DNA from: an uncultured Lachnospiraceae bacterium
Lineage (GTDB): Bacteria > Bacillota > Clostridia > Lachnospirales > Lachnospiraceae
NCBI GenBank assembly: GCA_905209075.1
Contig: CAJLRL010000023.1
Location: forward strand, 1-37,759
Length of the DNA: 37,759 bases
Direction of reading: 5' to 3'
The notes under the pieces were generated by a model, which was given only the letters and a program-made list of their open reading frames with translations, was not told the origin of the DNA and searched no databases. Of this stretch, positions 25,661 through 34,564 are shown piece after piece. The stretch's first letter is position 1, and each line of letters starts with the position of its first letter. A program made the translations under genes and the position numbers.

Positions 25661-26602
25661 CTAACGTGCACATTTATAGAGCAGATCTTCCCATCTTCTG
25701 TCCACTTCAGCCTGGAACTGCTCGATAAGATGCTCATTTCCTTTCTTAAATAAGTGCTTGAATCTTCCCTGAGGACGTAAAAAGTCTTCGATAGGAAGTT
25801 TCTTTTTTGGCTCATACGTAAGCTTCCATTTGCCATGCTCTACCTCGAACATAGGCCAGTAACATGTCTCTACTGCAAGCTTACATATTTTCATGATATC
25901 AGCCGGATCATATCTCCAACCTCTCGGGCATGGTGTCATGATATTTAAAAAGCATGCCCCATTTGTATATATGGCTTTTTCTGCCTTTAAATGCAGATCC
26001 TTAAAATCCGATGTAAATGTCGTCTGTCCTACATATGGGACATCATGATCTGCGATAATGCTTGCGAGGTCTTTTCTATTTTGCATTTTTCCGTCAGACT
26101 GTTTTCCTACAGGTGTAGTTGTTGTATCCGCATACATAGGTGTAGCCGATGAACGCTGTATTCCAGTATTCATATATGCTCCGTTGTCATAGCAGACATA
26201 TACCATATCATGTCCTCTTTCCATTGCACCGGAAAGTGACTGGAAACCGATATCGTATGTACCACCATCACCACCAAATGTGATAAATTTGTAATTTACA
26301 TCCTCCGGTATCTTTCCCTTTTTCTTTAATACTTTGTATGCTGTCTCCACACCTGCCATGGTGGCACCTGCATTTTCAAATGCATTATGTATATAACTGT
26401 CCTCCCATGCACTGTATGGATACATAAATGATGATACTTCCAGACATCCTGTTGCATTTCCTATAACCGCCTGGTCTTTTTCCTTTAAGGCTCTTAACAC
26501 CGCTCTTACACCGATCGTTGCTCCACATCCTGCACACATACGATGTCCCGGGGCTAAGCGCTCTGGTTTGTTCATATATTCTTTTAAATTGTAGTTCGCC
26601 AT
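25661..26602 (-). CDS. porB: 2-oxoacid (pyruvate):ferredoxin oxidoreductase, beta subunit
   Basis: The thiamine-diphosphate-binding subunit, 313 residues. It has the N-terminal CAGCGA cluster-ligand motif, the TPP/Mg signature GGDGGTYDIG followed by DNGAYMNTG, and a later Cys (TPCPRGW). Together with the alpha subunit it decarboxylates a 2-oxoacid, most likely pyruvate, to the acyl-CoA and passes electrons to ferredoxin. It is the last of four genes in gamma-delta-alpha-beta order, the order known from the Thermotoga-type enzyme, 15 bases after porA. Confidence 0.94.
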   Translation of the reverse strand: MANYNLKEYMNKPERLAPGHRMCAGCGATIGVRAVLRALKEKDQAVIGNATGCLEVSSFMYPYSAWEDSYIHNAFENAGATMAGVETAYKVLKKKGKIPEDVNYKFITFGGDGGTYDIGFQSLSGAMERGHDMVYVCYDNGAYMNTGIQRSSATPMYADTTTTPVGKQSDGKMQNRKDLASIIADHDVPYVGQTTFTSDFKDLHLKAEKAIYTNGACFLNIMTPCPRGWRYDPADIMKICKLAVETCYWPMFEVEHGKWKLTYEPKKKLPIEDFLRPQGRFKHLFKKGNEHLIEQFQAEVDRRWEDLLYKCAR

Positions 26603-26617
26603 TTTTATCTCCTGTTA

Positions 26618-27799
26618 TTACTCTCTAAGACCAATATACTTAAACTGCTCCGGCTCTGTACCATTTTCTATACACTCCTCAAGCTCGTTAAATATATCGT
26701 AAACTTCGTTTACCGTAAAATCTCTTCCGGCAAGTCCGTAAATATAATTTACTGCGGTGATCATAACTTTGCTCCTGAAAAGCCCTGCCATAACTTCACT
26801 GCCCAATGGACCTCCGTTTCCATTATAGCTTTCACATCTGTCCATTATCGCAACAGCCTTTGCATTTTTTACAGCCTCTGCCAATTCCTCAGCCGGGAAT
26901 GGACGGAACACACGAAGCTTGATGACTCCTACTTTTTTCCCTTTTGCCCTTAAATCATCAACAGCCTGCTTTGCGGTTCCCGCTGCTGATCCAATAAGAA
27001 GCATTATATAATCTGCATCATCTGTTTTATATTCCTCAAACAGACCATATCTGCGTCCTGAAATTTTTTCAAACTTTTCTGCCACCTCAAGGATCACTTC
27101 TTTTGCATTTTCGAGAGCGATCTCCTGATTTTTCTTTGCTTCCATAGCATAATTAGATACCGAATAAGGTCCGACTGAAACAGGTTTACCCGGATTTAGC
27201 AGGAATTCTTCCGGATTATATTCTCCGACAAAATCTTTTACTTCCTCGTCCTCTAAAAGCTCAATGTTCATAACCGCATGGCTTGTTATAAATCCATCCT
27301 GGCAGATCATGATAGGAAGATGGACACGTGGATCTTCTGCGATAGGATAAGCCTGGATAAAATTATCATATGCTTCCTGATTACTCTCTGCATATATCTG
27401 TATCCAGCCAGTGTCTCTTGCTCCCATTCCATCTGAATGGTCACAGTTTATATTTATAGGACCTGAAAGTGTCCTGTTTACAAGCGTAAGTGCGCAAGGC
27501 ATTCTGTTACTTGCTGCCAGAAGAAGTTCCTCCCACATAAGTGCAAGCCCTGCCGATGATGTCGCTGTAAGGCTCCTTGCTCCTGCTGCCTCTGCTCCTA
27601 TTGTAGCAGACATTGATGAATGCTCACTTTCCACAGGAATAAACTCTGTATCCATCTGTCCGTTTGCTATATATGTAGACACCATCTGTGGTATCTCTGT
27701 AGAAGGTGTTATAGGGAAGGCAGGCATTACATCCGGATTTACCTGTTTTATTGCATATGCAACTGCTTCGTTTCCTGATAAACGGTCTTTCCTTGCCAT
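26618..27799 (-). CDS. porA: 2-oxoacid (pyruvate):ferredoxin oxidoreductase, alpha subunit
   Basis: A 393-residue alpha subunit. It has the family motif FPITPSTEI near the N terminus, the ESEHSSMSATIGAEAAGAR segment that contacts TPP at the alpha/beta interface, and a C-terminal transketolase-like domain (about 255-380). Its length matches the four-subunit Thermotoga-type enzyme. It starts one base after porD ends, indicating translational coupling. Pyruvate is the likeliest substrate, but a branched-chain 2-oxoacid cannot be excluded. Confidence 0.94.
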   Translation of the reverse strand: MARKDRLSGNEAVAYAIKQVNPDVMPAFPITPSTEIPQMVSTYIANGQMDTEFIPVESEHSSMSATIGAEAAGARSLTATSSAGLALMWEELLLAASNRMPCALTLVNRTLSGPININCDHSDGMGARDTGWIQIYAESNQEAYDNFIQAYPIAEDPRVHLPIMICQDGFITSHAVMNIELLEDEEVKDFVGEYNPEEFLLNPGKPVSVGPYSVSNYAMEAKKNQEIALENAKEVILEVAEKFEKISGRRYGLFEEYKTDDADYIMLLIGSAAGTAKQAVDDLRAKGKKVGVIKLRVFRPFPAEELAEAVKNAKAVAIMDRCESYNGNGGPLGSEVMAGLFRSKVMITAVNYIYGLAGRDFTVNEVYDIFNELEECIENGTEPEQFKYIGLRE

Positions 27800-27800
27800 A

Positions 27801-28103
27801 TTATTTGCCCTCCTTCATCGTAATAGCACCAAAAGGGCAGACATTTGCACATATTCCGCAGCCCTTGCAATGATCATAATCAAACTCAGTCCTTTTCCCA
27901 TCCTTTACCGGGATACTTCCATCCGGGCATACAGGGGCACATAAAAGGCACTGTTTACACAATTCTTTATCAAATACAGGTGTATTTGTACGCCACTCTC
28001 CTGTGTTAAATTGTTTTGATGTTCCTCCTGCAAACAGCATGAGTCCTTCTGTCAGCCCCTGATGAGGCGTTTTCTCGTTTATTTTACTTATATCTGTTCT
28101 CAT
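27801..28103 (-). CDS. porD: 2-oxoacid (pyruvate):ferredoxin oxidoreductase, delta (ferredoxin-like) subunit
   Basis: A 100-residue subunit with two CxxCxxCxxxCP motifs (CKQCLLCAPVCP and CKGCGICANVCP) that bind two [4Fe-4S] clusters and relay electrons from the alpha/beta core to ferredoxin. The N-terminal 45 residues are the usual extension of PorD. The ribosome site is weak (GAGAGAAAG). A block of four 16-base tandem repeats lies directly upstream. Confidence 0.94.
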   Translation of the reverse strand: MRTDISKINEKTPHQGLTEGLMLFAGGTSKQFNTGEWRTNTPVFDKELCKQCLLCAPVCPDGSIPVKDGKRTEFDYDHCKGCGICANVCPFGAITMKEGK

Positions 28104-28120
28104 AGCTAAATCTTTCTCTC

Positions 28121-28184
28121 GTATATATTTTATCTTGTATATGTTTTATCTCTTATAAGTTTTATCCCACATATTTTTTATCTT
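28121..28184. repeat. Four tandem 16-bp repeats between porG and porD
   Basis: Four consecutive 16-base units, read on the minus strand as a variant of RRGATAAAAYATATAC, fill half of the 118-base gap between porG and porD. The other gaps in this operon are 1 and 15 bases. The core GATAAAA is kept in three units (one reads GATAAAAA). There is no stop/start or hairpin structure in it. The role is unknown. Confidence 0.7.
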
Positions 28185-28221
28185 TTACAGCGTTGCGGTA
28201 TTTCCCGGTTGTCTGTCACTT

Positions 28222-28824
28222 TTATGCACACTCACGATTCTGTGAAAGGTCACTTTCTAATGCTTCAAATGTCATCGTAAGAGCTTTCATATTTCCATCT
28301 ATAACTTCCGGTTTCTTTGCAAACTTATGCTTATAAGATGCTCTCATTTCATGAATGAACTCGTCCTTTTTCATAACACCTGTAACTGCAACAGCTGCCG
28401 CAAGCATAGGTGAATTTGGAAAATATTTTCCAAGTGCCTCAACCGAAATCTTTCTGGCATCAACAGTAAATACATCACCTTTGTACCCTTTTAAATGCGG
28501 CATGATCTCTTCTTTTGATTTTGCTGTATTTATTATTATTGCCCCATCCTCCTTAAGTCCTGCCGTAACATCCACGGACTCAAGCAAGGTCTCATCTACA
28601 ACTACAACAAGATCCGGTGTATAAATATTTGAATGGACTCTTATCTCATCCCTGCTGATCCTGTTATATGCTGTGATCGGTGCTCCCATACGCTCCGGAC
28701 CATATTCAGGAAATCCCTGTACATAAGCTCCTGTCTTAAATGCAACATCTGCCAGAAGAAGTGCAGCTGTCTTTGCTCCCTGACCGCCTCTTCCGTGCCA
28801 TCTTATCTCGATACCATGATTCAT
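28222..28824 (-). CDS. porG: 2-oxoacid (pyruvate):ferredoxin oxidoreductase, gamma subunit
   Basis: A 200-residue gamma subunit, the domain that completes the coenzyme A site of this oxidoreductase class. Family motifs: EIRWHGRGGQGAKTAA at the N terminus, FPEYGPERMGAPI, and PNSPMLAAAVAVTG. The length is normal. It is the first gene of the operon and has a clear promoter 70-97 bases upstream and an AGGAGA ribosome site. Confidence 0.94.
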   Translation of the reverse strand: MNHGIEIRWHGRGGQGAKTAALLLADVAFKTGAYVQGFPEYGPERMGAPITAYNRISRDEIRVHSNIYTPDLVVVVDETLLESVDVTAGLKEDGAIIINTAKSKEEIMPHLKGYKGDVFTVDARKISVEALGKYFPNSPMLAAAVAVTGVMKKDEFIHEMRASYKHKFAKKPEVIDGNMKALTMTFEALESDLSQNRECA

Positions 28825-28893
28825 CTTATTATCTCCTATAAAACTTTGTGAATACTTTGCCGGAAAATTCCATTTCCCGGCGGCTCTTGTTAC

Positions 28894-28921
28894 ATTATAT
28901 AACTTACTTCGACAAAGTAAA
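28894..28921 (-). promoter_or_regulatory. Promoter of the porGDAB operon
   Basis: On the minus strand TTTACT (28916-28921), 16 bases, TATAAT (28894-28899). The -35 touches one of three AAGTGAAA boxes. Confidence 0.7.
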
Positions 28922-28969
28922 GTGAAAGAGTGTATTTTATTTCACTTATATGATGAATTTTTTTCACTT
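28920..28969. promoter_or_regulatory. Three AAGTGAAA boxes upstream of porGDAB
   Basis: AAGTGAAA occurs at 28920-28927 on the plus strand and as its complement TTTCACTT at 28940-28947 and 28962-28969. The last two are 22 bases apart (about two helical turns); the first two form an inverted repeat. They lie over and upstream of the -35, so they may bind a regulator. Confidence 0.4.
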
Positions 28970-28996
28970 ATTGGCGTCAAAAATATGCATCATGCA

Positions 28997-30454
28997 TTAC
29001 AATTCTATTTTATATCCGTCTTTGCCACTTCTTTTTACTGTATAAAGGCACTTATCAGCTCCATCCAGCAGTTCGTTTACTGTATTACCTTCTCCGACTG
29101 TCCCACACTTGAACCCGGCTGACAAAGTTACGATATCCGAAACTTTTGAATTGAGATTTGGGATTGCAAGCTTTACCATCTCATTTCTGATTTTTGAAGC
29201 TATATTTTGGATAATGTTATATTCATTTTTCCGGATAATAACAACAAACTCGTCTCCTCCAAATCTGTATGTGCTTCCATATCCGCCTACGCATTTTTTT
29301 ATGACCGAAGATACCTGTCTTAGACATTCATCACCTGATATATGTCCGTAAGTGTCATTTTTTTCTTTGAAATAATCTATATCAAATATGCCAATACATA
29401 CATTAAGTATTTCATCGCTGCGCTCTAATTTTTTAATATCCTCCCTTAATTTTCTTCTCGTATACACACCTGTGAGCAGATCAATATCCGACTGGTGCTT
29501 AGCAAGCCTTCTTGCCTTTTCTTTTTGCTGCAATTCTATTTTAAGATCAAGGCTTCTTATCCTGTCTTCATATTCATCTTTTTGCATTTCAAAATAAATA
29601 TCAGCATGTTCTACACATTTTTGTTTATATTTTTCACTGTTACCTGTTGCCTTATAATATTTCATCCACATTTCAACAGAAAACATTTTAGCATTCACAT
29701 AGTTGAATGAATCCGCATATTCTTCTATCGCTGTAAGGATCTTCTCCCAATTAGCATATTCTTCCATGCTTTCAAGCAATTCACACATGATCCTGAAATC
29801 CTGCAGATAATCCATATAATTTGCGCTCTCGAGCGCCTCTTCCATAAGCTTATCCATAGTGCTATATACTTCGTCATATTTATTTGTATGCCACTTAAAA
29901 AAGGCTTCCATGACATCAAAAGAGAATCTGTACTCGTCATTATTTTCGCCTTTATCCATAATGGGTCTAGCCATTTCAAGATATTTAAGCGCCTTGTCAT
30001 ATTCACCAAGCCTTCCATATGACTCCTGTATATTAAGGTACAATGTCAGCAGCAATGAGCCTGGCTGTTCTCTGCCAGGTATCCTGTCTTTGTACATTTC
30101 AGCCTGAGCTTTAAGGAAATATTCTATAGCTTTATCATGCTGCCCCAGAGCCTGATATCTTGATCCTATATTATTAAAGCTTATTGCCATATACTGGTGA
30201 AGTCTTTTCTTCCTTGCAAGCTCAAGGCAGTCCAGATATATATCGATCGCCATTGAATCATTTCCCACGGTACTATAAATCACACCCATAAGATTTTCAG
30301 CTTCAATATAATGCTCATAATCCCGGGCTCCAATAAATATGTCCTTTGCTTTTTCAAGCAATATAAGCCCATCCTGGGCATTTTTATTCTGATAACATTT
30401 GCGGGCTTCCAGTACAAGTTCTTTTGCCAGCTCAGTATTTATGTTTGGTTCCAT
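28997..30454 (-). CDS. TPR-repeat diguanylate cyclase (GGDEF)
   Basis: A 485-residue cytoplasmic protein. Residues about 5-300 are tetratricopeptide-type helical repeats (for example YEHYIEAENLMGVIYSTVGN, MAISFNNIGSRYQALGQHD), followed by a coiled coil (about 290-325) and a GGDEF domain (about 330-485). The active site FGGDEF is intact, so it should make c-di-GMP. The RxxD product-inhibition site expected five residues upstream is absent. No membrane segment, so it senses through the TPR part, perhaps protein partners. It starts 24 bases after the GGDEF-EAL gene, implying one operon. Confidence 0.94.
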   Translation of the reverse strand: MEPNINTELAKELVLEARKCYQNKNAQDGLILLEKAKDIFIGARDYEHYIEAENLMGVIYSTVGNDSMAIDIYLDCLELARKKRLHQYMAISFNNIGSRYQALGQHDKAIEYFLKAQAEMYKDRIPGREQPGSLLLTLYLNIQESYGRLGEYDKALKYLEMARPIMDKGENNDEYRFSFDVMEAFFKWHTNKYDEVYSTMDKLMEEALESANYMDYLQDFRIMCELLESMEEYANWEKILTAIEEYADSFNYVNAKMFSVEMWMKYYKATGNSEKYKQKCVEHADIYFEMQKDEYEDRIRSLDLKIELQQKEKARRLAKHQSDIDLLTGVYTRRKLREDIKKLERSDEILNVCIGIFDIDYFKEKNDTYGHISGDECLRQVSSVIKKCVGGYGSTYRFGGDEFVVIIRKNEYNIIQNIASKIRNEMVKLAIPNLNSKVSDIVTLSAGFKCGTVGEGNTVNELLDGADKCLYTVKRSGKDGYKIEL

Positions 30455-30478
30455 AGTTTCTCCAACTTTACATCTGAT

Positions 30479-32755
30479 CTATATTTTCAAATATTTATCT
30501 TCAAACTCTTCAACAGATATAGGCCGTGAAAAATAAAATCCCTGAAAGATCTTACAGCCCATCATTTTAAGCATCTGAAGCTGCGAATTTTTCTCAACTC
30601 CCTCGGTAATCACTTCCATTCCGAGTTTTCCTGCAAGACTTATTATACTCTCTAAAATATCCTGTCCTTTTGATTCATTTTCAGAAGCTCTCAAAAATCC
30701 CATATCGATTTTTAAGACATCAGCACTTATATCCTTTAACATATTTAGTGATGAATATCCGCTTCCGAAATCATCTATTTCTATCTTAAAGCCATATGCC
30801 TGAAGGCGCTTTAAGATTTCCATATTCTTTTCAAAATCTGACATAAGTGCTGTTTCTGTTATCTCCAGCTTAAGGTTTTCAGGATTTATATCATATTTTC
30901 TGATAAGCTGCGTAAAAGTCTCATAAACATCTATCATAAAAAAATCTTTTGTTGAGATATTCACAGATATATGATATTTCTCCCATCCTGCTTTTTTCCA
31001 CTCTGATAATTTTTCAGCAGCCCTTTCCCACATATAGCGGTCAAGCTTATATATAAGTCCTGCCTTTTCAAGTACTTCTATAAATTTCTGTGGTGTAAGA
31101 AGTCCCCGGTCAGGATGCTGCCATCTGACTAATGCCTCCGCTCCATATGCATTTCCATCACAATCTACCTGCGGCTGTAAAAACATGACAAATTCTTTAC
31201 GTTCAAGTGCCATATCGAATTCACCTATTATCCGTCTTTCTTCTATTGATATTTCAAGTAAATGTTCATCATAATATGCTATACAGCTTTCATAATTATC
31301 TTTTATCGTATCTCCCGCAATATTTGCCTTATCGCACATTATGCTTACAGACTCATTACGATCACTTATCTCATAAATCCCGATAAAAAGGTGCAGATGA
31401 AATGATGTATTGGCAAACTCTTCCTGCATCATTTTTACTGCCTCTATAAGATCATCCTCGCATAGATCATCTTTCGGTATGCACATTGCAAATCTGTCAT
31501 TTTGTATTCTGGCACTTAACATTTTGTCAGACTTCCATTCTTTTATTATCTGTGCCTGCCTCTTTAATACACAATCTCCTTTTTCAATCCCAAAAAGCTC
31601 GTTTACAAACTTGAAATCCTTAATATTACTGTATATGATGCAGAATTTCATACCTGCATATTTATTTATAAGCTCGTGTGTGTCAATAAAAAACTGTTCC
31701 CTTGTCAAAAGTCCCGTCAATCCATCATGTGTCGCCTTATATTTTTCCCTTTCAAGTGACTGTATCATGTCTGTTCTGTCAATGTATATAAAGTAATCAC
31801 ACAGTGGTCTATGTTTTTCGTCATATATTCTTTTGTATGAGATGTCAAAATATCTTGTTTTTCCATCTATTTCAAACTTAGAATCAAACTTCATATAGTC
31901 ACTACGCTTACGGCTTGTATCGTTGATCCACTGTGCATATATCTTTTCAAAATCCTCGTAACCATAATGGTCTCCATATATATCACTAATGAGTTCGTTA
32001 AAATATACGCATCTTCCCTTATTGTCATAGCATATGATTCCGTTAAACATATCTTTTACAATAACCGACAGCATATTTTCTATGAGTTCATTTGGAACAT
32101 ATATAAATGTAAGATAATATATCATAACCGACATTATCCCATATATAAGCATAGGGACATCATACATACAATCTAATCTTATTGTAGCGATATCACATAA
32201 AAAGCCTGTTAATAATGTAAATGCTATAACTGTATATCTAAGCTTATAAAGACGTGCCGACGTTACTATCATATAAAAATATATAAAAATCAACAGTGTT
32301 ATTGTCGCATATGAAAATAAAAAATGTGCCTGATACCAGAAACTGTTCTTTACAAATTCAATATGTATAACATTTTCTTTTATAAATTCCACACTGAAAA
32401 TTTTATGATTCCATGTATTTGCTATAAATGCAACCGTATCGCATACTGCAAACACACACATTGCTATCTTTACAGTTTTTATTCCACCATATACATTCGT
32501 ATAGTACTGCGTATAAAATAGTAAAAATATGAGAAGCCAGTCAAACATGGCAAGTATAAGACCTTTAAATAAAGTTGCCGCCCATACCACCGGAATATAA
32601 TTATACAGCACAAATACCACCGCACACATGAGGGCGACCCACTCATATATACACACACTCCTGCCAAGTTTTTCTTTTTTCCTAGTAGATTTTATTGCGC
32701 ACAACAGTATAAAAAACGTTTCTGCTATGACCATTATCCCATACATATATTTCAT
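30479..32755 (-). CDS. 7TM-PAS-GGDEF-EAL membrane protein, probable c-di-GMP phosphodiesterase
   Basis: A 758-residue protein with seven N-terminal membrane helices (about 1-222) resembling the HisKA_7TM sensor module, a PAS domain (about 235-345), a GGDEF domain whose site reads QNDRF and is surely not a cyclase, and a complete EAL domain (about 510-755: AEALVRW, NIS, EITETA, IDDFGSGYSS, LKID, TEGVE). I infer c-di-GMP breakdown controlled by a membrane signal. The ATG at 32755 is eight bases after GGGG; a GTG two codons upstream is too close to it. It is co-transcribed with the active cyclase gene, so synthesis and breakdown are set by one transcript. Confidence 0.93.
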   Translation of the reverse strand: MKYMYGIMVIAETFFILLCAIKSTRKKEKLGRSVCIYEWVALMCAVVFVLYNYIPVVWAATLFKGLILAMFDWLLIFLLFYTQYYTNVYGGIKTVKIAMCVFAVCDTVAFIANTWNHKIFSVEFIKENVIHIEFVKNSFWYQAHFLFSYATITLLIFIYFYMIVTSARLYKLRYTVIAFTLLTGFLCDIATIRLDCMYDVPMLIYGIMSVMIYYLTFIYVPNELIENMLSVIVKDMFNGIICYDNKGRCVYFNELISDIYGDHYGYEDFEKIYAQWINDTSRKRSDYMKFDSKFEIDGKTRYFDISYKRIYDEKHRPLCDYFIYIDRTDMIQSLEREKYKATHDGLTGLLTREQFFIDTHELINKYAGMKFCIIYSNIKDFKFVNELFGIEKGDCVLKRQAQIIKEWKSDKMLSARIQNDRFAMCIPKDDLCEDDLIEAVKMMQEEFANTSFHLHLFIGIYEISDRNESVSIMCDKANIAGDTIKDNYESCIAYYDEHLLEISIEERRIIGEFDMALERKEFVMFLQPQVDCDGNAYGAEALVRWQHPDRGLLTPQKFIEVLEKAGLIYKLDRYMWERAAEKLSEWKKAGWEKYHISVNISTKDFFMIDVYETFTQLIRKYDINPENLKLEITETALMSDFEKNMEILKRLQAYGFKIEIDDFGSGYSSLNMLKDISADVLKIDMGFLRASENESKGQDILESIISLAGKLGMEVITEGVEKNSQLQMLKMMGCKIFQGFYFSRPISVEEFEDKYLKI

Positions 32756-32806
32756 ATACACATCCCCAGACCTATAATCATCTGTTACTTTTTTACTATA
32801 ATATAT

Positions 32807-32835
32807 AGTTTAATTCTAAATGTGCTATTTGTAAA
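32807..32835 (-). promoter_or_regulatory. Possible promoter of the c-di-GMP operon
   Basis: On the minus strand TTTACA (32830-32835), 17 bases, TAAACT (32807-32812), about 50 bases before the start codon. Hexamers match consensus at five and four positions. Confidence 0.4.
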
Positions 32836-32863
32836 TACCATTTCCGTATTAAATATATTCTGG

Positions 32864-33484
32864 TCACGAATTTTTCATTATTACCATACTAACAGCATCA
32901 GCTGCATGCTCGCATTGATCCATACAGTTTTCGAGGCCTGCATAAATACTTCTCCACGATACCACCAGCCATGCATCCTTATTATCATACAATTTTTTCA
33001 TATTCCTGACGTACAGCCGGTCACCCTCCTCCTCGAGCTCATTGACCCGTATGATATATTCTTCTATTTTCTTAGAATGTTTAAAATCCTTTAATTCCGA
33101 TAAAACATCCATAAGTGCGCTAATATTTTCCGTTAGAAGGTCAATCATTTCTAATATATCATTTCTTATTTCATCTATGCCGCATATATGTATCTCAATG
33201 AGCACGTCTTCTATCGAATCCATTATATCATCAAGATAATTACTTATCGCTACGAGATCTTCCCTTTCGATCGGCGTTATAAACGCTTTTCCCAGTGCTT
33301 TCATCATTTTATGTTTTTTTGCATCTGCTTTCTGCTCAAGTTCATGCATTCCAGCAAGATTTTCATCCATTTTCTGCGCATCAAATGAAATAAGTATATT
33401 TTTCAAATACTTAGCTGCTTCAAGTGAAATCTGTGCACATGTATATAAATTTTTAAAATAAAACTCGTCCTTCTTTTTTTTCAT
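32864..33484 (-). CDS. DUF47/PhoU-like protein paired with Pit
   Basis: A 206-residue all-helical protein of the DUF47 family, related to PhoU. Such proteins are commonly encoded next to Pit-type phosphate transporters and are thought to modulate them. It is soluble and rich in acidic, metal-binding-type helices (NYLDDIMDSIEDVLIE, NELEEEGDRLY), as in PhoU. The ATG at 33484 follows CAGGAG; the longer frame adds ten residues without support. It begins 20 bases after the transporter gene and is the last gene of the ATPase-Pit-DUF47 operon. Confidence 0.92.
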   Translation of the reverse strand: MKKKKDEFYFKNLYTCAQISLEAAKYLKNILISFDAQKMDENLAGMHELEQKADAKKHKMMKALGKAFITPIEREDLVAISNYLDDIMDSIEDVLIEIHICGIDEIRNDILEMIDLLTENISALMDVLSELKDFKHSKKIEEYIIRVNELEEEGDRLYVRNMKKLYDNKDAWLVVSWRSIYAGLENCMDQCEHAADAVSMVIMKNS

Positions 33485-33504
33485 TTTGTTTTTCTCCTGA
33501 TCTA

Positions 33505-34563
33505 TTAAAAACATATATGTAAAAACAGCTTAGCCATAAGGAAACCTATTATTCCACACCCCGGGAATGTAAGCACCCATGCCAGAGTCATGTCTTTTAC
33601 AACCTTTAAATTTACTGCTGATCTTCGTTTTACAGCTCCAACGCCCATTATCGCTGTAGTTTTCATATGAGTGGTACTTACCGGGATTCCGGATATAGTT
33701 GATATAAATATACAGAGCGCAGCTGACAGATCAGCTGAAAAGCCCTGATATTTTTCAAGCCTTACCATATCCATTCCCACAGCCTTTATTATCTTTTTTC
33801 CACCTATTGATGTTCCTATTCCCATCACAGCAGAGCACAAGATCATCATCCATACCGGTATTGTTGCATTTGCGCAGTCAGAACCATTTACAAGAAAAAG
33901 TCCAAGCAGGAGCACGCCCATAAATTTCTGTCCATCCTGTGCACCATGCATGAATGCCATCGCAGCACCACCTGCTATCTGTGCCTTTGAGAAAAAATCA
34001 TTTGCCTTTTTCCTTTCCATCCTGTAACAAATCACTGTTACAGCTTTACACACAGCGTATCCTGCCGCAAAGCCGAGAATAGTTGAAAATATAAGCCCAT
34101 ATATGACCTTAAGCCACTCCTTAAAATTTACGCCGTCAATTCCTCCGCATATTGCGATAGCTGCTCCTGTAAGTCCTGCTATGAGTGCATGGCTTTCACT
34201 TGTCGGGATTCCAAAATACCAGGCTCCAACCGCCCATATCACGATCGCCGCCATTGCGGCAGACAGCGCTATGAGCGCTGCCCCATTATCATTCCCGAAA
34301 TTTACCATGTTTTTTATTGTCATAGCAACTTTTGAATTGATAAGTGTCATTACAAGGACACCTAAAAAGTTGCATACCGCCGCCATAACTATTGCTTTTC
34401 CAACATCCATACACCTTGTAGAAACACATGTTGCTATCGCATTGGGAGCATCTGTCCACCCATTTACAAAGATAACTCCAAGTGTAAGCACAACTGATAT
34501 CAAAAGTGCCGGTTCCGCGCTCATCTGCTGAATAAAATATGTAAACGAAATATCTTCTATCAT
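33505..34563 (-). CDS. pit: Pit-family inorganic phosphate (metal-phosphate) transporter
   Basis: A 352-residue membrane protein with about ten helices. It has both repeats of the PHO4/Pit family: GWTDAPNAIATCVSTR in the first half and FMHGAQDGQKFMGV in the second, plus STTHMKTTAIMGVG near the end. Pit carriers import phosphate, in several species as a neutral complex with a divalent cation (Mg, Ca, Mn or Zn). The ATG lies one base after the ATPase stop codon and its ribosome site is inside the ATPase gene, so translation is coupled. The longer frame into the ATPase gene is not needed. Confidence 0.94.
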   Translation of the reverse strand: MIEDISFTYFIQQMSAEPALLISVVLTLGVIFVNGWTDAPNAIATCVSTRCMDVGKAIVMAAVCNFLGVLVMTLINSKVAMTIKNMVNFGNDNGAALIALSAAMAAIVIWAVGAWYFGIPTSESHALIAGLTGAAIAICGGIDGVNFKEWLKVIYGLIFSTILGFAAGYAVCKAVTVICYRMERKKANDFFSKAQIAGGAAMAFMHGAQDGQKFMGVLLLGLFLVNGSDCANATIPVWMMILCSAVMGIGTSIGGKKIIKAVGMDMVRLEKYQGFSADLSAALCIFISTISGIPVSTTHMKTTAIMGVGAVKRRSAVNLKVVKDMTLAWVLTFPGCGIIGFLMAKLFLHICF

Positions 34564-34564
34564 C

